A stretch of DNA of 64,000 nt from Stenotrophomonas sp. SAU14A_NAIMI4_8 (GCF_003086695.1 NZ_CP025999.1:3982344-4046343); one strand, 5' to 3'. Counted from the stretch's first letter, positions 51,541 to 61,946 are shown. Numbers and translations: made by a program. The notes: a model not told the origin generated them from the letters alone.

Positions 51541-52488
51541 TCAGGTGTCGGTGGGGCGGGTCTGGCGCAGGAAGTGGCCGGTGACCAGCCAGGCCCCCAG
51601 CCAGCCCAGCAGCAGCGTGCCCAGCAGCACGAGGCTGCCGTGCAGCAGGTCCAGCCCGTGCAGTACGAACGGGCTGCCGTAGCTGCGCGAAAGGTCGGCC
51701 AGCGGTGCGCGCAATGCGGCACCGGCCACGCCGATCAGCGCGAGTGCCACGGCACCGGCGCCCAGGCCGTACCACGCGCCCAGGTACAGGAACGGGCGGC
51801 GGATGAAGCCATCGCTGGCGCCCAGCAGCTGCAGCACGCCGATTTCCTCGCGGCGGGCCTGGATATCCAGGCGCACGGTGTTGCCCACCACCAGCGCGGC
51901 GCCCACGCCCAGCAGCGCCGACAGCACCTGCACCAGCCGCGCGCCGAACGCCAGCCATGCATCCAGGCGCTTGCGCCACAAGGCATCGTGCTGCACCAGG
52001 TCGGCACCGGGCAGGCTTTCCAGCGCGCGCGCCAGACGCGCGTCATCCTGACCCTGCGCCGGGGTCACCACCAGCAGCGAGGGCAGCGGGTTGTCGTTGA
52101 GGGCGTCGATCGCCTCGCCCAGGCCGGCTTGGCGCAGTTCCTCCAGGCCTTGTTCGGGGGTGCGCACGGCCACGTTGGCCACGTCCTGGCGGTCGCGCAG
52201 TTCGCCGGCCAGGCGCAGTGCGCCGGGACCGTCCACATCGGCCTTCAGGAACACGTTGATGTCGCGCGACTGCTGCACGCTGCCAGCGAACTGTTTCAGG
52301 TTGTCCAGCGCGATGGACAACCCCAACGGCAGCGCCAGTGCCAGCGCCATGACCATCACGGTCAGCAGGGTGGCCCACGGCTTGCGGCAGGCACGGCCCA
52401 GGCTGAACACCACGCTGTGTACGTGGTGCTGGATCCACACGCCCAGGCGCGAGGGTGCGGCGGCTTCGGCGTTTTCGTTCTTGGCCAT
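51541..52488 (-). CDS. ftsX: Cell-division ABC transporter permease-like protein FtsX
   Basis: Inner-membrane partner of FtsE in septal peptidoglycan hydrolysis and divisome assembly. The 315-residue protein has a cytoplasmic N-terminus, a helix at ~40-60 (ATLLTVMVMALALALPLGLSIAL), a large periplasmic domain (~65-180) with RDINVFLKADVDG, and three C-terminal helices typical of the FtsX permease fold. It starts 3 bases after the ftsE stop. Confidence 0.95.
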   Translation of the reverse strand: MAKNENAEAAAPSRLGVWIQHHVHSVVFSLGRACRKPWATLLTVMVMALALALPLGLSIALDNLKQFAGSVQQSRDINVFLKADVDGPGALRLAGELRDRQDVANVAVRTPEQGLEELRQAGLGEAIDALNDNPLPSLLVVTPAQGQDDARLARALESLPGADLVQHDALWRKRLDAWLAFGARLVQVLSALLGVGAALVVGNTVRLDIQARREEIGVLQLLGASDGFIRRPFLYLGAWYGLGAGAVALALIGVAGAALRAPLADLSRSYGSPFVLHGLDLLHGSLVLLGTLLLGWLGAWLVTGHFLRQTRPTDT

Positions 52489-52491
52489 GGG

Positions 52492-53178
52492 TTACTCCGC
52501 CAGATCCTGCGGCGAGATGTCATCCACCAGCCGGCCGTGGTCCAGGATCAATACGCGCTTGCGCATGCGCCGCAGCAGCGGCAGATCGTGGCTGACCACC
52601 AGCACGCTGGTGCCGCGCGAAGGCAGTTCGGCGAACAGGGCCATGATTTCGGCGGCCAGGGTCGGGTCGAGGTTGCCGGTCGGCTCGTCGGCCACCAGCA
52701 GCTTGGGTTCGCCCACGATGGCGCGGGCAATGCCGACGCGCTGCTGCTCACCGGCCGACAGCTGCGACGGCAGTGCCTTTTCGCGGTGGCCCAGGCCCAT
52801 GCGTTCCAGCACCGAGCGCACGCGCTTGCCGATATCGGCGCGGCGCGTGCCGCGCAGGATCAGCGGCAGGGCCACGTTCTCGGCGATGGACCGGTCCATC
52901 AGCAGGCGATGGTCCTGGTAGACCGCGCCGACCGCGCGACGGTGGCGCGGCACATCGCCGCCGCGCACCTTCAGCAGGTTGCGATCGTCGAACACCACCG
53001 CGCCGCGGCTCGGCCGTTCGTCCAGGTGGATAAGCCGCAGCAGGGTGCTCTTGCCCGCCCCGGAATGGCCGGTGACGAACAGCATCTCGCCGGGGGCCAC
53101 TTCGAAGCTGACATCGATCAGCGCCTCGTGGCCACCGGCGTACTGTTTGCTGACATTGTCAAAGCGCAGGACACTCAT
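52492..53178 (-). CDS. ftsE: Cell-division ATP-binding protein FtsE
   Basis: ATPase subunit of the FtsEX complex. The 228 residues show the Walker A motif TGHSGAGKSTLL (Lys43), a Q-loop in AVYQDHRLL, the ABC signature LSAGEQQR and Walker B LLVADEPTGNLD. The start MSVLRFDNVSKQYAGG gives the normal length; the open frame upstream covers REP sequence. It heads the ftsE-ftsX-regulator-ung run. Confidence 0.95.
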   Translation of the reverse strand: MSVLRFDNVSKQYAGGHEALIDVSFEVAPGEMLFVTGHSGAGKSTLLRLIHLDERPSRGAVVFDDRNLLKVRGGDVPRHRRAVGAVYQDHRLLMDRSIAENVALPLILRGTRRADIGKRVRSVLERMGLGHREKALPSQLSAGEQQRVGIARAIVGEPKLLVADEPTGNLDPTLAAEIMALFAELPSRGTSVLVVSHDLPLLRRMRKRVLILDHGRLVDDISPQDLAE

Positions 53179-53211
53179 GCCCCGATTATGCAGGACCGAC
53201 GCGACGGATCG

Positions 53212-53281
53212 GTAGCGCCGGGCCATGCCCGGCGGATTTTTCAATCTGCCGCTGCGCTCGCCGGGCATGGCCCGGCGCTAC
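53212..53281. repeat. Convergent pair of SMAG-type REP palindromes
   Basis: GTAGCGCCGGGC elements at 53212-53234 (forward) and 53259-53281 (inverted), able to form one long hairpin between rhlB and ftsE. Confidence 0.88.
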
Positions 53282-53301
53282 CCGCTGATCGGCAGTGCCG
53301 A

Positions 53302-55023
53302 TCAGTTGCCCGACAGCATCCGGCGGATCTTGCGGCCGATGCGGGTCAGGAACGAATCACCGGTATCGGCGGCGGTGCGTACCGGCTTGGCCACCACCTG
53401 CACCGGGGTGACCGGGTTGGCGCCGTTGCCCGACGAGGTCTGCACGCCTTCGGCGCCTTCGACCGGACGGCCGTGGCGACGACGACGGCGCTTGCGCGGC
53501 TTGCGCTCGCCCTCGGCGGCGCCTTCCACTGCACCTTCGGCGCGCGGCGGGCGCGGCGGACGCGGGGCCTGGGCCACGGCGGCCTCGGCACCCTCGACCG
53601 GCGCGGCGGCCGTCTGCTCGCCTTCCACGCGCGGCTTGCGCGGGCCACGCGGGCGACGCTCGCCACTGCGCTCACCGTCACGGCGCTCGCCACGGCCACC
53701 GCCGGAGCGGCCACCACTGCGGCCACCGCCACGACGCTCTTCCTCGGCAGCGCGGGCTTCGCGCGCTTCACGGAAGATCTGGCCGACGCTCTCGTTCTCC
53801 TCGCCTTCCTCGCCCGCAGCCGGGGCCGGACGTTCCGGGCGCGGCAGCGGGGTCAGCAGTTCCTTGGTGACCGGCTCGGACGGAATCTTCTGCTCAATGT
53901 AGGCCTCGATGTCCGGCAGGCCCATCGCGTAGCGCTCGCAGGCGAAGCTGATCGCATCACCCTCTTCGCCCAGGCGCGCGGTACGGCCGATGCGGTGCAC
54001 GTAGTCTTCGGCATCGAACGGCAGATCGTAGTTGTAGACGTACTTGATGCCGTCGATGTGCAGGCCGCGGGCGGCCACGTCGGTGGCCACCAGGATTTCC
54101 AGCTGGCCCTTCTGGAAGCGGTTGAGCAGGCTCTCACGCTTCTTCTGCGGCACGTCACCGGACAGCACGCCCACGCGGTAGCCGGCCTTTTCCAGCGAAC
54201 GCGCCACGCGCTCGACGAAGACCTTGGTGTTGACGAAGACCATGGTGCGCGCGCCTTCGCTGCGCGACAGCAGGCCCAGCAGCAGCGGGATCTTCTCGTC
54301 GTCGGCCGGGAAGTAGATGCGCTGGCGCACGCGCGCAGCGGTAATGGTCTCGGCTTCGACCACCAGCTTCTGCGGCTCGTTCATGTGTTCGTAGGCCAGC
54401 TCCAGCACGCGGTGGCTGAGGGTGGCGCTGAACAGCAGGGTCTGCCGGGTGGTGCGCTCGGGCATGCGGCGCAGCAGGAAGCGGATGTCCTTGATGAAGC
54501 CCAGGTCGAACATGCGGTCGGCTTCGTCCAGCACGCAGATTTCGCAGGCGTGCAGCGAAACCACCTTGTGCTGCTTCACGTAGTCGATCAGGCGGCCCGG
54601 GGTGGCGATGATCACGTCCACGCCCTGCTGCAGCAGCTCGCGCTGCTTGTCGTAATCCACGCCGCCGTAGACCAGAGCGAAACGCAGGCCCAGGTCGGAA
54701 CCGAACTTCACCGCATCCTTGTGGATCTGGATGGCCAGTTCGCGGGTCGGCGCCAGGATCAGTGCGCGCGGATCTTCCGGCTTGCGGTCGGCCAGCGCCG
54801 GACGCGTCAGCAGGCGGTTTACGACAGCGACCAGGAAGGCCAGCGTCTTGCCGGTGCCGGTCTGGGCCTGGCCGGCAACATCGCCACCGGGCAGCGCGAC
54901 CGGCAGGGTCAGCGCCTGGATGGGGGTGCAACGGGTGAATCCGGCTCCTTCAAGGCCCGCCTGCAGGGCCGGGTGCAGCTCGAAGGAGGAGAAGGTCAAA
55001 TCGGTCAGCGGTTTGTCGCTCAT
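53302..55023 (-). CDS. rhlB: DEAD-box RNA helicase RhlB with a long basic tail
   Basis: ATP-dependent RNA helicase, in other gammaproteobacteria part of the RNA degradosome. The 573-residue protein has a helicase core to about residue 400: AQTGTGKT (Walker A), [43 protein letters not shown] and [10 protein letters not shown]. Residues ~405-560 form a low-complexity tail rich in Arg, Gly and Glu ([36 protein letters not shown]). E. coli RhlB is ~421 residues, so the tail is a large addition. It is divergent from trxA-rho, the classic arrangement. Confidence 0.93.
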   Translation of the reverse strand: MSDKPLTDLTFSSFELHPALQAGLEGAGFTRCTPIQALTLPVALPGGDVAGQAQTGTGKTLAFLVAVVNRLLTRPALADRKPEDPRALILAPTRELAIQIHKDAVKFGSDLGLRFALVYGGVDYDKQRELLQQGVDVIIATPGRLIDYVKQHKVVSLHACEICVLDEADRMFDLGFIKDIRFLLRRMPERTTRQTLLFSATLSHRVLELAYEHMNEPQKLVVEAETITAARVRQRIYFPADDEKIPLLLGLLSRSEGARTMVFVNTKVFVERVARSLEKAGYRVGVLSGDVPQKKRESLLNRFQKGQLEILVATDVAARGLHIDGIKYVYNYDLPFDAEDYVHRIGRTARLGEEGDAISFACERYAMGLPDIEAYIEQKIPSEPVTKELLTPLPRPERPAPAAGEEGEENESVGQIFREAREARAAEEERRGGGRSGGRSGGGRGERRDGERSGERRPRGPRKPRVEGEQTAAAPVEGAEAAVAQAPRPPRPPRAEGAVEGAAEGERKPRKRRRRRHGRPVEGAEGVQTSSGNGANPVTPVQVVAKPVRTAADTGDSFLTRIGRKIRRMLSGN

Positions 55024-55546
55024 GAGTCCGTCTTGGTATGGCCGCCGGCCCGTGGGGCGGCTGGCACTTCATCGTCTAGGGGCACCGTCGCAAACTGCGG
55101 CCCCTGCGGCGGGTTGGCAGGCTGGGACCACCGGGTCCGCACGCCTCACAATGCCTCAGTTTACCGCAACCGGGCCGGCAATCCCGCGCAGCCGTCTCAA
55201 CCCGCCTAGAGACGAACCCTGCACCCCGCTCTTCACCCAGCCACACCGCACTTGAACGCCCCCCGCCGACAGGGGCTGGGCCGGCCGCCAGATGCCCCCA
55301 TATCCCGGGAAGACAGTGAAATCCGACACATACCGTCGTCGGACACGGTCACGATACGCTGGGTTCCAGCCAGCCTCTGTCCCCGCGCTGCGATAGGGGT
55401 ACACTGCCGGCCGTGAGCGTCCAGGCATCCCGCCGAACGCACCGTGGCACACCGCCGCGAGGCAACGACGAGGGTCGCGCCACCGGGCATGGCCCAGTTC
55501 ACCCACCTCCGGCCTGGCCGGGTGCAATCCAAGACGAGAAACCAAG
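55024..55546. other. Intergenic region between rhlB and trxA
   Basis: This 523-base gap holds no convincing gene; frames across it are short or lack family character. It must contain the divergent promoters. Small inverted repeats (for example TCCGAC / GTCGGA at 55322-55343) and a degenerate REP-like stretch near 55480 are present. A TACACT near 55399 could be a -10 element for trxA. Confidence 0.5.
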
Positions 55547-55876
55547 ATGAGCGACAAGGTTGTACACGTCGGCGATGCCGACTTCGATAGCGCAGTGCTG
55601 AATTCCAAGGAACCGGTGCTGGTCGATTTCTGGGCCGAGTGGTGTGGCCCGTGCAAGATGATCGCCCCGGCGCTGGACGAACTGGCCGACGCCTACCAGG
55701 GCCGCGCCAAGATCGCCAAGGTCAATGTCGACAACAACCGTGCGCTGGCCGCCAAGTACCACGTGCGTTCCATTCCCTACCTGGTCGTCTTCAAGGACGG
55801 CGAAAAGGTGGGCGAGCAGATCGGTGCGGTGGGCAAGGCCCAGCTGGCCGGCCTGCTGGACAAGGCCCTGGCCTGA
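55547..55876 (+). CDS. trxA: Thioredoxin
   Basis: Cytoplasmic disulfide reductase. The 109-residue protein has the WCGPCK active site (Cys33, Cys36) within [18 protein letters not shown] and the cis-proline RSIPYLVVF. It lies directly upstream of rho, in the same direction, as in E. coli. Confidence 0.97.
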   Translation: MSDKVVHVGDADFDSAVLNSKEPVLVDFWAEWCGPCKMIAPALDELADAYQGRAKIAKVNVDNNRALAAKYHVRSIPYLVVFKDGEKVGEQIGAVGKAQLAGLLDKALA

Positions 55877-55956
55877 TCCTGCTGTTCCACGGCAGCCGCT
55901 GACCGCGGCTGCCGCTGGGCGCCCCGCGCCCGCATGAATGCCATTCCCGGTGACCC

Positions 55957-55984
55957 TTGCAAGGCGCCGCGGGCCGATGATAGT
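55957..55984 (+). promoter_or_regulatory. Putative rho promoter
   Basis: TTGCAA (55957-55962) and GATAGT (55979-55984) are spaced by 16 bases, about 120 bases before the rho start. The long leader is compatible with Rho autoregulation, but no attenuator was identified. Confidence 0.4.
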
Positions 55985-56103
55985 GTCGGCATATCCGGCC
56001 GCGTTCGCGTGCCGCACCCTCTGGACGCAGTTTCTTCCAGACCCATTCCCAACGTTCGCCGCCCCAGCCGGGCGCTCGCACCTTCAAGCGAGGAATAACG
56101 CTC

Positions 56104-57855
56104 TTGTCCGATCACACTTCCGAAACCGGCAGCGCCGATGCGCCCGCCGAAAAGCGCGTGCGCAAGCCCCGCGTGAGCAAGGCCGCCGCTCCGGCAGCCG
56201 CCGAAACCAGCGCTGCCCCCGCGCAGCCGACCCTGCCGCTGGCAGCCGCGCCCGAAGCGCCGGCACCGGCCGCAGCCGCCCCCGCGCCGAGCGCGCCCGC
56301 CGCTGAAGCCCCCGCCTCCGGCGGCGGTGACGCCGGCGAAGGCCGCGAATCCGGCCAGCCGCGCCAGCAGAACCACCAGGGTGGTCAGGGTGGCGGCCAG
56401 AACCAGGGCCAGAACAACAACCCGTACAACCAGAACGGCCAGCAGGGCCAGGGCAACCGCCGCGACCGCTTCCGCAACCGTCGCGACCGTGACCGCAACC
56501 GCGGTGGCCGCGATGACGGCATGCCGCAGGACGGCGGCGAGCAGCAGCCCTTCGTGCCGCGCCCGCACGCCAACGTGCCGGAAGGTTTCCCGGTCTATTC
56601 GCTGAGCGACCTCAAGCGCATGCCGGCGCAGAAGCTGCTGGAAATCGCCGAGCAGCTGCAGATCTCCGAAGGCGTCGCCCGCGCCCGCAAGCAGGACGTG
56701 ATCTTCGCCCTGCTGAAGGTGCTGACCCGCCACGGTGACGGCGTCGCCGCCGACGGCGTGCTGGAAATCCTGCCGGACGGCTTCGGCTTCCTGCGCGCGG
56801 CCGAAGCCAGCTACCTGGCCGGCCCGGACGATACCTACATCTCGCCCAGCCAGATCCGCCGCTTCAACCTGCGCACCGGCGACCACATCTCCGGCCGCAT
56901 CCGCTTCCCGAAGGACGGCGAGCGCTACTTCGCACTGAACATCGTCGACACCATCAATGGTGAGCCGATCGAAGCGTCGAAGAACAAGGTGCTGTTCGAG
57001 AACCTGACCCCGCTGTTCCCGCGTCGCCGCTTCACCCTGGAGCGCGGCAACGGTTCGTCGGAAGACATCACCGGCCGCATCCTCGACCTGATGGCGCCGC
57101 AGGGCAAGGGCCAGCGTTCGCTCATCGTGTCCCAGCCGAAGGCCGGTAAGACGATGATGATGCAGCAGGTGGCCACGGCCATCACCACCAACCACCCGGA
57201 CGTGCACCTGATCGTGCTGCTGATCGACGAGCGCCCGGAAGAAGTGACCGAAATGCAGCGCACCGTGCGCGGCGAAGTCATCAGCTCGACCTTCGACGAA
57301 CCGGCCGCACGCCACGTGCAGGTAGCCGAAATGGTGATCGAGCGCGCCAAGCGCCTGGTCGAACACAAGAAGGACGTGGTGATCCTGCTGGACTCGATCA
57401 CCCGCCTGGCACGTGCCTACAACAACGTGGTGCCGAGCTCGGGCAAGGTGCTGACCGGTGGTGTGGACGCCAACGCCCTGCACCGCCCGAAGCGCTTCTT
57501 CGGTGCTGCGCGCAACGTGGAAGAAGGCGGCAGCCTGACCATCATCGCCACCGCGCTGGTCGACACCGGCTCGAAGATGGACGAGGTGATCTACGAAGAG
57601 TTCAAGGGCACCGGCAACAGCGAAGTGCACCTGAGCCGTCGCATCGCTGAAAAGCGTGTGTTCCCGGCCATCGACATCAACCGTTCGGGCACCCGCCGCG
57701 AAGACCTGCTGATCGAACCGGAACTGCTGCAGAAGATCTGGATCCTGCGCAAGCTGCTGCATCCGATGGATGAAATGGCCGCGATGGAATTCCTGCTGGA
57801 CAAGATGAAGAACACCAAGTCCAACGACGAGTTCTTCGGTTCCATGAAGCGATAA
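56104..57855 (+). CDS. rho: Transcription termination factor Rho with a disordered N-terminal insert
   Basis: Hexameric RNA-dependent ATPase that ends transcription. The start is a TTG giving [19 protein letters not shown] and 583 residues; E. coli Rho has 419. The extra ~165 residues are an Ala/Pro-rich stretch followed by a Gly/Gln/Asn/Arg-rich segment (about residues 73-140). The normal N-terminal helical domain begins near [22 protein letters not shown], then the cold-shock-like RNA-binding domain ([23 protein letters not shown]) and the ATPase domain with P-loop QPKAGKTMM (Lys349), [13 protein letters not shown] and [13 protein letters not shown]. It is followed by an intrinsic terminator. 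Confidence 0.96.
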   Translation: MSDHTSETGSADAPAEKRVRKPRVSKAAAPAAAETSAAPAQPTLPLAAAPEAPAPAAAAPAPSAPAAEAPASGGGDAGEGRESGQPRQQNHQGGQGGGQNQGQNNNPYNQNGQQGQGNRRDRFRNRRDRDRNRGGRDDGMPQDGGEQQPFVPRPHANVPEGFPVYSLSDLKRMPAQKLLEIAEQLQISEGVARARKQDVIFALLKVLTRHGDGVAADGVLEILPDGFGFLRAAEASYLAGPDDTYISPSQIRRFNLRTGDHISGRIRFPKDGERYFALNIVDTINGEPIEASKNKVLFENLTPLFPRRRFTLERGNGSSEDITGRILDLMAPQGKGQRSLIVSQPKAGKTMMMQQVATAITTNHPDVHLIVLLIDERPEEVTEMQRTVRGEVISSTFDEPAARHVQVAEMVIERAKRLVEHKKDVVILLDSITRLARAYNNVVPSSGKVLTGGVDANALHRPKRFFGAARNVEEGGSLTIIATALVDTGSKMDEVIYEEFKGTGNSEVHLSRRIAEKRVFPAIDINRSGTRREDLLIEPELLQKIWILRKLLHPMDEMAAMEFLLDKMKNTKSNDEFFGSMKR

Positions 57856-57860
57856 GAAAG

Positions 57861-57888
57861 AAGCCCCGCAGTGCGGGGCTTTTTTTTG
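57861..57888 (+). terminator. Intrinsic terminator of rho
   Basis: AGCCCCGCA and TGCGGGGCT form a tight stem followed by eight T, starting five bases after the rho stop. Confidence 0.93.
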
Positions 57889-57903
57889 CTTCCGGGACGG
57901 CCC

Positions 57904-58107
57904 CATCCACGCATGGCGTGCATCTACCGGTAGCGCCGGGCCATGCCCGGCGGATGCATCACCCCCCGGTAGCGCCGGGCCAAGCCCGGCGGATGCATCC
58001 CCCCCGGTAGCGCCGGGCCATGCCCGGCGGATGCATCACCCCCCGGTAGCGCCGGGCCAAGCCCGGCGGATGCATCCCCCCCGGTAGCGCCGGGCCATGC
58101 CCGGCGG
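57904..58107. repeat. Ordered array of SMAG-type REP elements with a 77-bp higher-order unit
   Basis: After one GATCCACGC-type copy (57904-57928), five GTAGCGCCGGGC copies start at 57930, 57969, 58007, 58046 and 58084. Their loops alternate ATG, AAG, ATG, AAG, ATG and the spacers alternate, so the array is a 77-bp dimer repeated. All five point the same way, unlike the usual inverted pairs. Confidence 0.92.
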
Positions 58108-58114
58108 CTTGGGT

Positions 58115-59182
58115 TTACGCGCAGACCTGCCGCGGGTCCAGGCCGAGGTCACGGCAGATGCGGTCGTGGGCCAGGCCGGCGCAGCGCAACGTGCCGCCCA
58201 GCATTTCACTGAGGATGCTGCTGCCGCGGTAGGCCAGGTAGCACCACGGCTCCACCGGCACCTTGCCGCCCTGCGCCTGCATCACCACGCGCGCTTCTTC
58301 CCACGCACCGCTGAAGTACAGCGCCAATGCGAACTGGCTCAGGTGACGGCGTTCGCGCAGGGACGTACGCCCGGCCAGTGCGTGTGCCAGCCCGGCGGGG
58401 TGCACGTCCAGCCAGTCCAGCAGCGCCTTGCGCACCAGATCCGCCAGCCCGGGCACCCTGCCCGCGCGCACCACGCCGACGATTTCCAGCGGTGCATTGC
58501 ACTCGTCCACCCACGTCTCGGCCCATTCCACCACGTGCCAGGCGATCACCGCATGCGCATCACGGCCACGCGGTGCGTGCTCACTGATCCAGCGCAGGTA
58601 CGCCCACATCTGCTCATCGCTGCCGTCCCATTTGCCCATGCTGGCCTTGGCCAGCATGTGCACCGACGGCGCGTGGAAGGGGACCATCGCCATTACCTGT
58701 GCGAAGCGCTGGCTGCGCGCATCACGCTCGATGTCACACACCACATCGCAATGCAGCAGCCCATAGAAGGCCAACGGCGGCGGATTGATGCGCGCGGCCA
58801 GTTCCTTGAACCGCGTCTGCGCGGCCTGGAACTTCAGCGGAAACGCGCGCCTGCGCGCAGCGGGAATGTCGTCATAGTAGTCCTCGCCGCGTACGCGCCA
58901 CGCTTCCCCCAGTTCGGCGAAGGCCAGCAGCAGCGCAGCATCGGCGGAGTCGGGTTCGGCGGCGAGCCACTGCGCAGCAATCGCCATGGCGTCCTTCAGC
59001 TCACCCAGACAGGCATAGAAGTTCACCTGGTCGCCTTCATGCACCCCGGCCATGGTGGCCGAAGCCGAGGCGTAGGCGCCCTCGCGCACCTGCTGCAGCA
59101 GGGCCTGCGCTTCGCCGACAAGCCTGACATTCACGGTGGAGGCGTACGGCAGCAGCCGCACGCTCTGGAACAAACGCCGCAT
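58115..59182 (-). CDS. Helical-repeat protein of unknown function
   Basis: A 355-residue soluble protein, MRRLFQSVRLLPYASTVNVRLVGEAQALLQQVREG. It is almost all alpha-helical, with TPR/Sel1-like spacing (ADAALLLAFAELGEAWRVRGEDYYDDIP, SQFALALYFSGAWEEARVVMQAQGG) and several Cys and Trp. No signal peptide is evident. No family is recognised with confidence. Start at 59182 rather than 59206 was chosen because the longer form adds little. It lies alone between the REP array and the glucosidase. Confidence 0.72.
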   Translation of the reverse strand: MRRLFQSVRLLPYASTVNVRLVGEAQALLQQVREGAYASASATMAGVHEGDQVNFYACLGELKDAMAIAAQWLAAEPDSADAALLLAFAELGEAWRVRGEDYYDDIPAARRRAFPLKFQAAQTRFKELAARINPPPLAFYGLLHCDVVCDIERDARSQRFAQVMAMVPFHAPSVHMLAKASMGKWDGSDEQMWAYLRWISEHAPRGRDAHAVIAWHVVEWAETWVDECNAPLEIVGVVRAGRVPGLADLVRKALLDWLDVHPAGLAHALAGRTSLRERRHLSQFALALYFSGAWEEARVVMQAQGGKVPVEPWCYLAYRGSSILSEMLGGTLRCAGLAHDRICRDLGLDPRQVCA

Positions 59183-59320
59183 GATCGTCCTTGTGTGTGA
59201 ATCCACGCCATGCGCGGATCGTTTCCTGGCGCGCCAGTGTAACGGCGCACCAGGATCAACGGACGGAACAGCATCCCGTTTTGCCGCGCGGACCGGCGTG
59301 CGCCCGCACGGGCGCGCGTC

Positions 59321-61852
59321 TTACGGGCAGGCCACCGCGCCCTCGGCGTTGGCCGTGTTGGCGGTCAACTTGATCTGGGTGAATGCCGCCGCAAACGGCT
59401 TGTCCGCGCTCACCACGAACGGAGCCTCCACCGCGCCCAATGCCACACCCTGTTTGGCGAAGCACGCCAGCGGCACGGTCACCGTCTGCTTCTGCCCCGG
59501 CGAGAGCTTGCCCAGCAGCGGGGCGATATCCACCCCGCCCTCGCAGCCACTGCCGCACTGCATGGTCACCTTCACCGGCGAGGCCGGTCGCTTCACCAGC
59601 TGCACGTCGAACTGCAGCGCGCCGTTGCTGCGCGCCAGGGCGCCCAGGTTGCGCCGCGAGGTGCTGCGTGCGATCAGCTGCGCCGGGGCCAGCCAGGTCA
59701 CTTCCTTGGCATCCTGCTGGGTGTTCACCTGCACGGTATGCACCTGCACCACCGGCGTGGCGGTCGGCCAGCGCAGGGTGGCATTGAGATCATTGCCCAG
59801 CGGCTGGGTGGCGCCCGCGGCCGCTACGTGCAACGCGAACGGCGGCGTGTCGGCGCGGTTGAAGATCGGCAGCACCGTCACTTCGCCGCAACTGTCCGGG
59901 TCGGCCTCTTCGAGACGGGCGACCTTGCCGCCCTTGGCGTAGCTGAGGCCATAGCCGAGCGCGAACAGCGACGGCTTCTTCGCATCGGGCTGGTCGATCG
60001 GTGCCGGGCAGGGCACGCCCGGCCAGGGGAAGCTGAGGCGGCCGCGGAAGTCGTGCGCGGGCTTGCCGCCCTTGCCGGCCACCAGCACGTCGGCCACGCC
60101 CTTGCCTTCGGTGCCCGGCAGCCAGGCTGCGACGAAGGCGCTGGACAGGTTGAGCAGATCGTTGGTGTACATCGGGCGACCGGACAGGTAGACCGTCACC
60201 ACCGGCTTGCCGGTCGCAGCGGCCGCCTTCAGCGCGGCCAGATCCTGCGGGTAGGCACGGCTGTGGCTGACGGTATCTGAGGCAAGGATGTCGCCGTTGG
60301 TTTCCGCATACGGCGTCTCCCCGATCACCGCCAGCACCACGTCGAAGGACTTCGGGTCGACGCCCTGGCCATCGGCACTGAAGCTGACCTTGTCCGCGCC
60401 CAGTTCGGCGCGCAGCGCGCCCAGCACCGAATCGGCGTTTGGGAAATCGGCGTTCTTGTTCTCGGTACCCTGCCAGGTCAGCGACCAGCCACCGGACTGG
60501 TCACCGATGTTGTCGGCGCCCTTGCCGACCACCAGCACGCGCGCATCGCGGCGCAACGGCAGCACCTTGCCTTCGTTCTTCAGCAGCACCAGCGATTCGC
60601 GCACTGCACGGCGCGCCAGTTCGCGGTGCTGCACGGCGCTGGCATCACCGGCATAGCGGCTGTCGGACGGCTTGTGCTCGAACAGGCCGGCGCGCAGCTT
60701 CACCCGCAGGATGCGCGTCACCGCATCGTCAATGCGCGCCATCGGGATCTCGCCCTTCTGCACCTGCGCGGTGGTGTTGTCGATGAAGGCCTTCCAGTCG
60801 TCGGGCACCATCACCATGTCGATGCCGGCGTTGATCGCATGCGCGCAGCTGTCGTTGCGGCAGCCCGGCACCTGGGCGATGCCGTTCCAATCGGAGACGA
60901 CGAAGCCGTCAAAGCCCATCTTGTCCTTCAGCGCGTCGGTCAGCAGCGCCTTGCTGCCGTGCATCTTGCCGTAGTCGACGCCGGCGGCACGATCATTCCA
61001 GCTGTTGAACGAGGCCATCACCGTCTGCGCGCCTTCGGCCAGCGCGCCGTAGTAGCCCTGCGCATGCACGTTGATCATCGTCGCCTTGTCGACCAGCGCC
61101 TCGCCCTGGTCGCGGCCGCTGTCGGTGGCGCCATCGCCAAGGTAGTGCTTGGCGGTGGTGACCACGTTGCCGTCATCCTTGAACGCGCCCTGGGCGCCCT
61201 TGACGTAGGCATGGGCGAAACTGCGGATCACCGCCGGGTCGGACGAATAGCTTTCGTACGTGCGGCCCCAGCGCGGGTCGTGGGCCACCGCCAGGGTGGG
61301 CGCGAACACCCAGCCGATGCCGGTGGCGCGCACCGAGCGCGCGGTTGCTTCGCCGATACGCTCGATCAGTTCCGGATCGCCGGCCGCGCCCAGGCCGATG
61401 TTGTGCGGGAACAGGGTGGCGCCCAGTACGTTGTTGTGGCCATGCACCGCATCGGTGCCCCAGATCACGGGCACCGGCGTCTTCGCATCGGTGGCCAGCG
61501 AGGCAGCGTGGTAGGCATCAGCCAGTTTCAGCCAGTCCTGCACGCTGGCGTGCTTGTCCATGCCCGGCCACGAGCCGCCGCCGTTGAGCACCGAACCGAT
61601 GTAGTAGCGGCGCACCTGCTCGGGTGTGATCGTCTTGATCTCGGCCTGGGTCATCTGCCCGATCTTCTGCGCCAGCGTCATCTGCGAAAGGATCTGCTGC
61701 ACGCGGCTTTCGATCTGCGCATCGGTGGCGATCGCGCTGTGCACGCGCGGCCAGTCCTGCAGGCGTTCGCCGCTGGCCGGTGCGGCACCCACGGGCGCGG
61801 CAAGGGCGGCCAGCAGGCAGCTGGCAAGAAGGGTCTGGGTGGGGCGATTCAC
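59321..61852 (-). CDS. Glycoside hydrolase family 3 exo-beta-glucosidase (ExoP-like)
   Basis: Cleaves terminal beta-glucosyl units from oligosaccharides in the periplasm. The 843-residue protein has a signal peptide (LLASCLLAALAAPVGA), the GH3 N-terminal barrel (PVIWGTDAVHGHNNVLGATLFPHNIGLGA, AHDPRWGRTYESYSSDP, VTTAKHYLGDG) and the nucleophile Asp in FDGFVVSDWNGI. The C-terminal GH3 domain (ESLVLLKNEGKVLPL) is followed by a ~180-residue domain as in ExoP-type exoglucanases. It has a promoter overlapped by a LacI-type operator and is divergent from the LacI gene. Confidence 0.93.
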   Translation of the reverse strand: MNRPTQTLLASCLLAALAAPVGAAPASGERLQDWPRVHSAIATDAQIESRVQQILSQMTLAQKIGQMTQAEIKTITPEQVRRYYIGSVLNGGGSWPGMDKHASVQDWLKLADAYHAASLATDAKTPVPVIWGTDAVHGHNNVLGATLFPHNIGLGAAGDPELIERIGEATARSVRATGIGWVFAPTLAVAHDPRWGRTYESYSSDPAVIRSFAHAYVKGAQGAFKDDGNVVTTAKHYLGDGATDSGRDQGEALVDKATMINVHAQGYYGALAEGAQTVMASFNSWNDRAAGVDYGKMHGSKALLTDALKDKMGFDGFVVSDWNGIAQVPGCRNDSCAHAINAGIDMVMVPDDWKAFIDNTTAQVQKGEIPMARIDDAVTRILRVKLRAGLFEHKPSDSRYAGDASAVQHRELARRAVRESLVLLKNEGKVLPLRRDARVLVVGKGADNIGDQSGGWSLTWQGTENKNADFPNADSVLGALRAELGADKVSFSADGQGVDPKSFDVVLAVIGETPYAETNGDILASDTVSHSRAYPQDLAALKAAAATGKPVVTVYLSGRPMYTNDLLNLSSAFVAAWLPGTEGKGVADVLVAGKGGKPAHDFRGRLSFPWPGVPCPAPIDQPDAKKPSLFALGYGLSYAKGGKVARLEEADPDSCGEVTVLPIFNRADTPPFALHVAAAGATQPLGNDLNATLRWPTATPVVQVHTVQVNTQQDAKEVTWLAPAQLIARSTSRRNLGALARSNGALQFDVQLVKRPASPVKVTMQCGSGCEGGVDIAPLLGKLSPGQKQTVTVPLACFAKQGVALGAVEAPFVVSADKPFAAAFTQIKLTANTANAEGAVACP

Positions 61853-61932
61853 TGGGCTCTACCTCCGTGGATGAAGTTCCTGGCGTGTTCGGCTGCGGCA
61901 ACACGTCGGCGTGGGCGCCTGCGCACCGCTCC

Positions 61933-61946
61933 TGACAGCGCTGTCA
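61933..61946. promoter_or_regulatory. LacI-type operator 1
   Basis: TGACAGCGCTGTCA is a perfect 14-base palindrome with the central CG typical of LacI-family sites, lying at the GH3 promoter. Confidence 0.75.

Noticed and set aside
51295..55209. A 1304-codon plus-strand frame across ftsX, ftsE and rhlB
   Set aside because: Antisense to three well-supported genes on the minus strand; composition is that of a shadow.
57904..58107. Possible CRISPR array
   Set aside because: The repeated units are palindromic GTAG elements with near-identical spacers and no unique spacer sequences or cas genes.
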